This document shows, one piece after another, positions 1 through 6,103 of a DNA stretch of 6,103 bases. The notes below the pieces were generated by a model that was not told the origin of the DNA, did not search any database, and saw only the letters and a program-made list of their open reading frames with translations. The stretch comes from Flavobacteriaceae bacterium (GTDB lineage Bacteria; Bacteroidota; Bacteroidia; Flavobacteriales; Flavobacteriaceae). The DNA lies in the NCBI GenBank assembly GCA_030613745.1, contig JAUWLK010000169.1, positions 1 to 6,103 on the forward strand, in the 5' to 3' direction. Numbering within the stretch: the first letter of the stretch is position 1; each line of letters starts with the position of its first letter. The position numbers and the translations under genes are program-made.

Positions 1-90
1 AAAAACTATGAAATAGACGCAACAACTTGTGAAAAAGACTTAGATGATTTTTTAAGAATTTTAAATCAATTCAACCTAATTGAAGAGTAG
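1..90 (+). CDS. PqqD-like peptide-binding protein, C-terminal end only (partial)
   Basis: Frame 1 is open from the window edge to a TAG at 88-90 and gives the last 29 residues of a protein that starts upstream. The tail has the pattern YEID, then an acidic stretch (EKDLDDF), then LRILNQFNLIEE. This resembles the C-terminal helix and ending of PqqD-family proteins (Tyr-x-Val-Asp, then a D-rich helix with hydrophobic spacing, then 'gLie'). In known systems PqqD proteins are small winged-helix peptide chaperones (RiPP recognition elements) that hold a precursor peptide for a modifying enzyme. The stop lies 2 bases before the ATG of the ATP-grasp gene, so the two are very probably co-transcribed and perhaps translationally coupled. 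With only 29 residues the family call is tentative. It could also be the C-terminus of a larger protein carrying a PqqD-like domain, or an unrelated helical tail. Confidence 0.55.
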   Translation, partial: KNYEIDATTCEKDLDDFLRILNQFNLIEE

Positions 91-92
91 TT

Positions 93-1145
93 ATGCAAAA
101 TAAAAAAGACATAACTATAGCTGTTACAGCTCTTAATGCCATTGACAGTCCCGGTCCTGGGATTGCAGTAATTAGAGGTTTAAAAGAAAGTAAATTTTAT
201 AATGTAAAAATTATTGGTCTGGCCTATGAAATTTTAGAGCCAGGCATTTATATGGATGATATGGTAGATAAAGTTTATCAAATACCATATCCTACAAGTG
301 GTTTTGATGCCATGTTAGAAAGATTTAAATACATTCAGGAAAAAGAAAATATTGATGTTGTAATTCCAAATTTTGATGCCGAGCTAATGACTTTTATTAA
401 ATTGAAGCCTTATTTCAACAAAATGGGTATCCAATTATTAATTCCTACAAAAGAGCAATTTGAAGAAAGATTAAAAGGAAATTTAAATGAATTTGGAGAA
501 AAGCACGGAATAAAAGTACCTAAAAGTGAAACCATATTTCAAATCAATGAATTAGAAGAAGCTTTAAAAGAATTTGAATATCCTGTTGTTATAAAAGGGA
601 AATTTTATGATGCCTATATCGCTACCTCATTTGAACAAGCAAGAGAGTTTTATTTTAAAGTTTCTGCAAAATGGGGTGTTCCAATAATTATTCAAGAATT
701 TATAAAAGGAAATGAATTTAATGTAACTGCCCTAGGTGATGGAAAGGGAACTATGATGGGAGCTGTGCCAATGCGAAAAACATTTTTAACAGACAAAGGA
801 AAAGCTTGGGCAGGAATATCAATTGATGATCCGAATTTAATTAAAATAGCAGATGATATTATTTCAAAAACCAAATGGGCAGGAGGATTAGAATTAGAAT
901 TAATGAAAGAAGATAAAACTGGTGATCTGTACCTTTTAGAAATCAATCCCCGATTCCCTGCATGGTTATATTTAGCAAATGGATGTGGTCAAAATCATCC
1001 AGAAATGTTAGTAAAAATAGCCATGAATGAGAAAGTTGAACCTTATAAAAAATATGCTATCGGTAAAATGTTTATCCGATATTCTTATGATATGATATGC
1101 GATTTAGATAAATATGAAAAAATATCAATACACGGAGAAGTGTAA
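93..1145 (+). CDS. ATP-grasp domain ligase (CarB-like fold), substrate unknown
   Basis: A 350-residue cytoplasmic protein with no signal peptide. Residues 6-120 look like a Rossmann-type pre-ATP-grasp domain, with an IDSPGPG loop at 17-23 and strands at 38-44 and 88-92 (VVIPN). Residues 121-315 carry the ATP-grasp core: PVVIKGK at 164-170 (nucleotide-binding Lys), QEFIKGNEFNV at 201-211, LELEL at 266-270, and LLEINPRFP at 281-289 with the metal-binding Glu283 and Asn285 and the phosphate-contacting Arg287. These residues are intact, so an active enzyme is expected. ATP-grasp enzymes activate a carboxylate as an acyl-phosphate and join it to an amine, thiol or other nucleophile. The closest general resemblance is to carbamoyl-phosphate-synthase-like ligases, but the size fits a stand-alone amino-acid or peptide ligase. 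The start is 2 bases after the previous stop and 5 bases after a weak purine-rich GAAGAG (82-87). It sits directly before a PLP decarboxylase, which suggests a ligate-then-decarboxylate pair. The substrate cannot be read from sequence. Confidence 0.9.
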   Translation: MQNKKDITIAVTALNAIDSPGPGIAVIRGLKESKFYNVKIIGLAYEILEPGIYMDDMVDKVYQIPYPTSGFDAMLERFKYIQEKENIDVVIPNFDAELMTFIKLKPYFNKMGIQLLIPTKEQFEERLKGNLNEFGEKHGIKVPKSETIFQINELEEALKEFEYPVVIKGKFYDAYIATSFEQAREFYFKVSAKWGVPIIIQEFIKGNEFNVTALGDGKGTMMGAVPMRKTFLTDKGKAWAGISIDDPNLIKIADDIISKTKWAGGLELELMKEDKTGDLYLLEINPRFPAWLYLANGCGQNHPEMLVKIAMNEKVEPYKKYAIGKMFIRYSYDMICDLDKYEKISIHGEV

Positions 1146-1163
1146 TTCTAAAAAAAAATTAAA

Positions 1164-2522
1164 ATGAGTAAATTAAAATATGAAAGTCCAATAATTAAGC
1201 AAATAAACGCTGGAATTACTAGTAAATTCGGTGAAATGAGCACACTTAAACCTACAACACATATAGCAAATATTCCTGTAAAAAGTCTTATTGAAGAATA
1301 TGGTTCTCCTTTGTTTGTGATTAATGAACAGACTATCAGAAACACCTATCAGGATGCTTATCATGCATTTTCAACAAGATATCCTAACGTTCAATTTGCC
1401 TGGTCATATAAAACAAATTATATAGATGCCGTTTGTAAAGTTTTTCACACAGAAGGTGCTTGGGCTGAAGTTGTTTCAGGTTTTGAATATAATAAAGCAA
1501 TTAAAAATGGAGTTCCCGGAGATAAAATTATCTTTAACGGACCCGATAAATCTGATGAAGATTTAACAATGGCTGTTCAAAATAATTCTCCTATTCATAT
1601 TGATCATTTTGACGAATTATATAGTTTAATAGCTATTGCAGAAAAACTAAACAAAAGAGCTAAAGTTGCCATAAGAGTTAATATGGATACTGATATAAAA
1701 CCTTTATGGGATAGATTTGGGTTTAACTATGAAAACGGACAAGCTTGGGAGGCGATTAAAAAAATAATATCTTCTAAAAATTTAGATCTGATAGGACTTC
1801 ATACACATATCGGAACATTTATTTTAGAACCAAATGCCTATTATATAGCTGCTACAAAATTAGCTGATCTAGCCATAAACGTTAAGAATAAATTCAAACA
1901 CGATATTCAATATATTGATATGGGTGGTGGTTTTGCTTCAAAAAACACCTTAAAAGGATCTTATTTAAGTGGGACCGATCTTGCTCCTTCTTTTAGTGAT
2001 TATGCCGAAAATATTACACAAGCATTGTTAAATGCAGGATTCAGTTCAGAAGATTTACCTTTATTAATTTTAGAAACCGGTAGAGCTTTGATAGATGATG
2101 CCGGCTCATTATTAGGCACTGTATTGGCAAATAAACGATTAGCAGACGGAAGAAGATCAATGGTAATGGATTTTGGAGTCAATATTTTATTTACATCATT
2201 TTGGTACAATCATATTATTTCTCCTGCTCAAGAATGTAGTTTATATACCGAAGAAACTGTAATGTACGGACCATTATGTATGAATATTGATGTGATTAGA
2301 GAAAGTATAAATTTACCACCTTTAAATAAAGGAGATCATGTTGTTGTTCATAGAGTTGGTGCATATAACATGACACAATGGATGCAATTTATCACTTTAA
2401 GACCAAAAGTTGTTATGATTGACACCAATGGAAAAGCCCATATTATTAGAGAAAGCGAGAGTAATGAATATGTTTCTAAATTGGATATTACACCTGAATA
2501 TTTGCAAGAAATTGATCTATAA
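1164..2522 (+). CDS. Fold-type III PLP-dependent decarboxylase, diaminopimelate decarboxylase-like
   Basis: A 452-residue cytoplasmic enzyme of the alanine-racemase-fold decarboxylase family. The family core starts near residue 38 (IPVKSLIEEYGSPLFVI), so about 35 residues are an N-terminal extension compared with typical DapDC. Visible motifs are: Lys83 in SYKTN, the expected PLP Schiff-base lysine; WDRFGF at 182-187; the GLHTHIG active-site His motif at 211-217; DMGGGF at 252-257, a phosphate-binding glycine loop; ETGR at 304-307; GPLC at 369-372 with the conserved Cys372; and VGAYN at 398-402 with the PLP-contacting Tyr. The fold and chemistry are therefore well supported. Substrate is less clear: DapDC normally has EPGR and Cys-Glu-Ser, whereas this protein has ETGRALIDD and Cys-Met-Asn (372-374). 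It is separated by 18 A/T-rich bases from the ATP-grasp gene and lacks a Shine-Dalgarno box, as is common in Bacteroidota. Met25 is an alternative start, but the upstream ATG gives the tighter operon spacing. Acting in lysine biosynthesis is possible but not favoured. Decarboxylation of a ligated or carrier-bound amino acid, as by BtrK, fits the context better (inference). Confidence 0.88.
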   Translation: MSKLKYESPIIKQINAGITSKFGEMSTLKPTTHIANIPVKSLIEEYGSPLFVINEQTIRNTYQDAYHAFSTRYPNVQFAWSYKTNYIDAVCKVFHTEGAWAEVVSGFEYNKAIKNGVPGDKIIFNGPDKSDEDLTMAVQNNSPIHIDHFDELYSLIAIAEKLNKRAKVAIRVNMDTDIKPLWDRFGFNYENGQAWEAIKKIISSKNLDLIGLHTHIGTFILEPNAYYIAATKLADLAINVKNKFKHDIQYIDMGGGFASKNTLKGSYLSGTDLAPSFSDYAENITQALLNAGFSSEDLPLLILETGRALIDDAGSLLGTVLANKRLADGRRSMVMDFGVNILFTSFWYNHIISPAQECSLYTEETVMYGPLCMNIDVIRESINLPPLNKGDHVVVHRVGAYNMTQWMQFITLRPKVVMIDTNGKAHIIRESESNEYVSKLDITPEYLQEIDL

Positions 2523-2540
2523 ATAATCTACTTTCAATTT

Positions 2541-4739
2541 ATGACTATCAAAAATGAATATTGGAATTTTTTAACTTGTAGTATTTTAAATAGCTACTCT
2601 CAAATATTTTTTTCAAAAAAAAAGGTATTTGCAATACTTATTTTATTTGCTACTTTTTTGAATCCTGAATTAGGATTTTGGGGATTTTTAGGAGTTGTAT
2701 TTACCAATTTGATTGCAGATGGACTTGGTTTTAACAAGCACACCATAAAAGAAGGTTTATACGGATTAAATTCACTACTAGTTGTTCTCGGTCTATCCGT
2801 TTTCTTCAAATTGAATATTACATTTATTTTTGTTTTTATTACAATTAATATATTCACATTAATTCTTTCAGTTGGGTTTTCAAATTTAATGGCAAAAAAC
2901 GGTCTGCCTTTTTTAGCTTTTCCCTTTGTTATTGCAATTTGGGTTACTTTTTATGTAATGAATAGTTATACAAATCTAGAAGTAGATGAAGGAAGTATTT
3001 ATTTTTTAAATGATATTTTTAAGATTGGTGGTTTAACTTTATTAGAACTTTACGAATCCTATGATAATTTTCCAATACCTGCTATCATTAAAGGATATTT
3101 TAAATCATTATCTGCAATTATTTTTCAGTTTAACTGGATTGCTGGGTTATTAATTTCTATTGGTCTGTTAATCGCATCTCGAATTTCTTTTTCCCTTTCA
3201 ATAATTGGATACTTAACTGGTTATCTATATTATGTCGTGGTTGGTGAAAATGTGCAAAATTTACAATACGGATATATCGGTTTTAATTTTATTTTATTCG
3301 CAATAGCGGTTGGTGCGTTTTACTTTATTCCAAAAAGAAAAATACATATAGCAGTAATTGTATTAACTCCGGTTTTAGGCTTGTTAATAACAGGATTAAG
3401 TGGATTTCTATCTCCGTTTGGTTTGCCAGTTTTTGCCTTCCCATTTATGATTATGACTACCTTGATCATATATGTAATGAATTTTACAAGAAAAAGAGAT
3501 TTATTTCCTGAAACGATTTACCAAACATATTCTCCTGAGAAAAATTTGTACAATTATAATAATTATTTTGAACGTTTTGGAAGTGACAAATACTTAATAA
3601 AAATTGGTTTACCATTTTTTGGAAAATGGAAAGTATGGCAAGGTCCGAATGGAAAACATACGCATAAGGGAGAATGGAAAAATGCCTGGGATTTTGTAAT
3701 TGAAGATAAAGATCAAAATTCTTATAAAAATGATGGTGTTTATTTAGAAGATTATTATTGCTATGGGGCTCCTGTAGTTGCTCCTGCTGATGGAACTATT
3801 GTAAATATTATTGATGGAATTGAAGATAATGATCCGGGAAATATTAATATGTCTCAAAATTGGGGAAATACCATCGTAATAAAACATGCTGATTTTTTAT
3901 TTTCTCAAGTAAGTCATTTAAAACAAGATTCATTTAAAGTTAAAATTGGTGATTTTATAAAAAAGGGAGAACAAATTGCAAGCTTGGGCAATTCTGGTCG
4001 TTCACCACAACCTCATTTACATTTTCAATTACAAGCAACGCCTTATGTTGGTTCAAAAACTTTGGAATACCCCCTTAGTTATTACATAAACTATAAAGAT
4101 AAGGAAGAAGAGTTTTTATCATTTAAATATCCTAAAGAAGAAGAAAATATAAGTGATATTAAAATTAACAAAATATTAAACAAAGCTTTTAAACTAATCC
4201 CAGGCATGGTTTTTAAAGTAAGTTCCAACGATGAAAGGTTTAAAGATTCTGAATGGGAAGTTCATACAGATGCTTATAATTTAACTTATATAACTTGTGC
4301 CAATTCAGATTCATATGCATATTTTGTATATGATGGAACCGTATTGTATTTTACAACATTTGAAGGAAATAAAAACTCTTTATTATACTATTTTTATTTA
4401 AGTTCTTTTAAAATATTTTTAGGGGATTATAAGTCTTTAGACATTCAAGATTCTTTCCCAATACACTCTGTATTTAAAGGAACTGTAAAATATATACAGG
4501 ATATAATTGCTCCTTATTATCAATTCTGTAAAGCAAATTATACATCTAAATTAATTGAGATTAATAAAGAGAATAACACCTTTATTATTAATTCTACTTT
4601 AGATAAAAAAATAGCAGGAAAAAATGCAGGGAAAATTGATTTCCAAATTTTTGGTGATGAAATATCATTAAATAAAATTAATGTAAAAACTGATTCAGAA
4701 TCATTTGACATACACATAAAACATCTAATAAATTTTTAG
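2541..4739 (+). CDS. Urea-transporter-like membrane domain fused to M23 metallopeptidase and an unknown C-terminal domain
   Basis: A 732-residue three-part protein. Residues about 10-315 match the urea transporter (UT/SLC14) family, with two related halves. SYSQIFF (18-24) pairs with LSAIIFQ (190-196), EGLYGLNSLL (71-80) with YGYIGFNFIL (243-252), and GLPFLAFPF (121-129) with GLPVFAFPF (294-302). About ten hydrophobic segments are visible. Residues about 363-515 are an M23/LytM-type zinc peptidase domain: HTHKG (373-377) and AWDF (382-385) supply the first His and Asp ligands, APADGTI (414-420) and VSHL (457-460) are family landmarks, KKGEQIASLGNSG (474-486) is the usual loop, and PHLHF (491-495) supplies the last catalytic and ligand His. 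The peptidase therefore looks active. M23 enzymes usually cut peptidoglycan peptides outside the cytoplasm. Residues about 525-732 are mixed and strand-rich, and I do not recognise them. The Thr of the UT signature LPxxTxPF is Ala in both halves, so the transported molecule may not be urea. The start is 18 bases after the decarboxylase stop, and the stop is 2 bases before the next gene. No urease genes are in view. Confidence 0.87.
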   Translation: MTIKNEYWNFLTCSILNSYSQIFFSKKKVFAILILFATFLNPELGFWGFLGVVFTNLIADGLGFNKHTIKEGLYGLNSLLVVLGLSVFFKLNITFIFVFITINIFTLILSVGFSNLMAKNGLPFLAFPFVIAIWVTFYVMNSYTNLEVDEGSIYFLNDIFKIGGLTLLELYESYDNFPIPAIIKGYFKSLSAIIFQFNWIAGLLISIGLLIASRISFSLSIIGYLTGYLYYVVVGENVQNLQYGYIGFNFILFAIAVGAFYFIPKRKIHIAVIVLTPVLGLLITGLSGFLSPFGLPVFAFPFMIMTTLIIYVMNFTRKRDLFPETIYQTYSPEKNLYNYNNYFERFGSDKYLIKIGLPFFGKWKVWQGPNGKHTHKGEWKNAWDFVIEDKDQNSYKNDGVYLEDYYCYGAPVVAPADGTIVNIIDGIEDNDPGNINMSQNWGNTIVIKHADFLFSQVSHLKQDSFKVKIGDFIKKGEQIASLGNSGRSPQPHLHFQLQATPYVGSKTLEYPLSYYINYKDKEEEFLSFKYPKEEENISDIKINKILNKAFKLIPGMVFKVSSNDERFKDSEWEVHTDAYNLTYITCANSDSYAYFVYDGTVLYFTTFEGNKNSLLYYFYLSSFKIFLGDYKSLDIQDSFPIHSVFKGTVKYIQDIIAPYYQFCKANYTSKLIEINKENNTFIINSTLDKKIAGKNAGKIDFQIFGDEISLNKINVKTDSESFDIHIKHLINF

Positions 4740-4741
4740 CC

Positions 4742-5965
4742 ATGAAACAGCTCTTTTTAATATTTATGTTTGGCTTAACTCCTTTAATGTTTGCACAAAC
4801 AATTGATTATAATACCGAAACACTTGCCCTTTTTAATAATGAAAATTGGGAGAGCCTAATAACAATAGGTGAAGAGGCTTTTCAAAAAAATCAATCTTCT
4901 TATGAAATAGAATATAGATTAGCTGTTGCCTATTACAATACAAATCAATATTTTGATAGTGCCAAACACTTTGAAAATATTAAGAAAACATACAATATCA
5001 ACAATGACACTATTCAAGAATATTTATACTATTCTTATTTATTTTCCGGGAAAAAACAAGACGCACTTTTAATTTCAAAAAATTTTCCTTTTCATTTAAA
5101 ACAAAAATTAGAAACTAAAAATTTTGAATTTATTGACTATCTAAATGCCGAAACAGGAATTAAATTAAGTAGTAGAAGTAATATTGATATTGAAAATATG
5201 CCTTATTTTAATGTTGGTTTAGGTCAAAAGTTAGGATATCATTTAAAATTAAATCATTCTTATACCTCATTATCTCAAAATTATATTGATTTTGATTATA
5301 AACAAAAAGAATATTATTTAAATGCTAATCTTCATGTAGCTAAAGGTCTTACTTTAATTCCTGCTTATCATTATGTCAATATTTTAGAAAATACAGAGTC
5401 TATAACTAGAAGACGTCGTACTGATATAATTACTACGAGAGCAAATAATGAAAAAATACATTTATTGCATTTTGCTCTAAAAAAACAATGGAATAGGTTT
5501 TTTATAATGCCAAATATATCTTATTCAAGTGCAAATTTAGTTATAGATGATATTGAAGAAGAAACAAGAAATATCATCCAATATGGTTTAGATCTTGGCT
5601 ATTCAATAAATGGATTAAAAGATAAACTCTGGTTAGGTTTTGGTGCAAATGTTTTAAATCACGACAGTAATAGTGAAAATGAGTTAATTTGGAATGCAAA
5701 AGCACATTATCAAATTAACCCCAAATCCTTTTTATATTTTAAATACTTAAACGCCAATACTTCAAATTTTTCTGAAGATAATGCAATGTACTATTATAAT
5801 TCAGTTTCTGTTTTAGTTGACAAAATTAGTGCAACTTTTGGATACAGTTTAACTCCTGAATTTTCATGGTTTATAAATTACCAGTATGAGAATGCTGAAG
5901 ATATTGAAAATGACTTTTTATTTACTTATAACACTATTATTACAGGATTGAAATATAATTTTTAA
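4742..5965 (+). CDS. Secreted TPR protein with C-terminal outer-membrane beta-barrel (YaiO-like architecture)
   Basis: A 407-residue protein with a signal peptide (MKQLFLIFMFGLTPLMFA, with probable cleavage between Ala18 and Gln19). Residues about 20-115 are helical with TPR-type spacing (for example YEIEYRLAVAYYNTNQYFDSAKHFENI split over 54-80, then a second pair near 91-113) and should lie in the periplasm. From about 137 to the end the sequence alternates hydrophobic and polar residues in roughly 10-14 strands joined by polar loops, for example GLTLIPAYHYV (202-212), LWLGFGANVL (296-305) and FSWFINYQY (374-382). It ends in TGLKYNF with a terminal Phe, the usual outer-membrane barrel signal for BAM-dependent assembly. 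The TPR-then-barrel order resembles YaiO-family proteins and, more distantly, TPR-barrel exporters such as PgaA, PelB and BcsC; homology to any of them is inference. A basic run (RRRR, 223-226) probably lies in a loop. The start is 2 bases after the preceding stop, so it is tightly linked to the UT-M23 gene and may be its outer-membrane partner. Confidence 0.8.
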   Translation: MKQLFLIFMFGLTPLMFAQTIDYNTETLALFNNENWESLITIGEEAFQKNQSSYEIEYRLAVAYYNTNQYFDSAKHFENIKKTYNINNDTIQEYLYYSYLFSGKKQDALLISKNFPFHLKQKLETKNFEFIDYLNAETGIKLSSRSNIDIENMPYFNVGLGQKLGYHLKLNHSYTSLSQNYIDFDYKQKEYYLNANLHVAKGLTLIPAYHYVNILENTESITRRRRTDIITTRANNEKIHLLHFALKKQWNRFFIMPNISYSSANLVIDDIEEETRNIIQYGLDLGYSINGLKDKLWLGFGANVLNHDSNSENELIWNAKAHYQINPKSFLYFKYLNANTSNFSEDNAMYYYNSVSVLVDKISATFGYSLTPEFSWFINYQYENAEDIENDFLFTYNTIITGLKYNF

Positions 5966-5981
5966 AAATAAAATTAATACA

Positions 5982-6103
5982 ATGAAGAAAATAATTTTAA
6001 CAACTGCGTTTCTATTTATTTTAACAATAATAAACGCCCAAAGAAATGAATTACTAAATGCTTTTGAACAAAGTTATAGCAATGAAAAAAATCAAGAATA
6101 TGC
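5982..6103 (+). CDS. Secreted protein, N-terminal part only (partial, possible TPR protein)
   Basis: An ATG at 5982 opens a frame that runs off the window after 40 complete codons. It begins with a clear signal peptide: MKK, a hydrophobic stretch (IILTTAFLFILTII), then NAQ, with probable cleavage between Ala19 and Gln20 as in the preceding gene. The mature start (RNELLNAFEQSYSNEKNQEY) is helical and polar and looks like the first helix of a TPR or related helical repeat, but 20 residues are too few to assign a family. The gap from the preceding stop is 16 A-rich bases without a Shine-Dalgarno box, which matches the other starts in this cluster and supports a shared transcript. It is probably another envelope component of the same system. 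Confidence 0.7.
   Translation, partial: MKKIILTTAFLFILTIINAQRNELLNAFEQSYSNEKNQEY

Noticed and set aside
692..946. Reverse-strand open frame of 84 codons
   Set aside because: It lies fully inside the ATP-grasp core on the opposite strand, with no recognisable motif and no plausible gene context.
1146..1163. A8 run between the ATP-grasp and decarboxylase genes as a possible terminator or promoter element
   Set aside because: There is no GC stem before it, the gap is only 18 bases, and A-rich leaders before start codons are normal in Bacteroidota.
1148..1364. Overlapping reverse-strand open frames of 63-65 codons opposite the start of the decarboxylase gene
   Set aside because: They lie antisense to a strongly conserved enzyme, have no family features, and are expected by chance opposite AT-rich coding DNA.
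2000..2209. Reverse-strand open frame of 69 codons
   Set aside because: It is antisense to the conserved ETGR region of the decarboxylase and has no independent support.
2600..2857. Reverse-strand open frame of 85 codons
   Set aside because: It is antisense to the first membrane segments of the UT-like domain and its composition reflects the complement of hydrophobic codons.
2541..4739. Urea uptake feeding a urease pathway
   Set aside because: No urease or nitrogen-metabolism gene is in view, and the urea-slot Thr residues are missing in both halves.

Overview
The window is a compact, one-directional, AT-rich gene cluster. It most likely comes from a Bacteroidota bacterium, probably a flavobacterium-like lineage. 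The reasons are the low GC content, the Lys/Asn/Ile-rich proteins, start codons preceded by A/T-rich stretches with no clear Shine-Dalgarno box, signal peptides ending in '-A|Q', and a TPR-plus-outer-membrane-barrel protein ending in Phe. Genus or species cannot be read from the sequence.

Layout, all on the + strand: (1) 1-90, the 3' end of a small protein that resembles the C-terminus of PqqD-type peptide-binding (RRE) proteins; (2) 93-1145, an ATP-grasp ligase; (3) 1164-2522, a fold-type III PLP-dependent decarboxylase related to diaminopimelate decarboxylase; (4) 2541-4739, a fusion of a urea-transporter-like membrane domain, an M23 (LytM-type) metallopeptidase domain and an unrecognised C-terminal domain; (5) 4742-5965, a secreted TPR protein with an outer-membrane beta-barrel; (6) 5982 to the window edge, the start of another secreted protein. 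The gaps are 2, 18, 18, 2 and 16 bases, so the genes are probably one transcript. No promoter, terminator, RNA gene, mobile element, CRISPR array or long repeat was seen, there is no stretch above 300 bases without a gene, and both ends of the operon lie outside the window.

How the genes may work together (inference): the first three form a cytoplasmic synthesis module. A PqqD-like protein could present a peptide or carrier, the ATP-grasp enzyme could join an amino acid to it, and the PLP enzyme could decarboxylate that amino acid. The logic resembles the BtrJ/BtrK pair of butirosin biosynthesis. The last three form an envelope module: an inner-membrane channel joined to a peptidoglycan-type peptidase, and an outer-membrane barrel with periplasmic TPRs. 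The set looks like a make-and-move system for a small amino-acid-derived or peptide product, or a system that modifies cell-wall peptides. Its substrate is unknown. The transporter domain lacks both Thr residues of the urea-transporter signature and the decarboxylase lacks the usual Cys-Glu-Ser motif, so neither 'urea transport' nor 'lysine biosynthesis' should be taken from family names alone.
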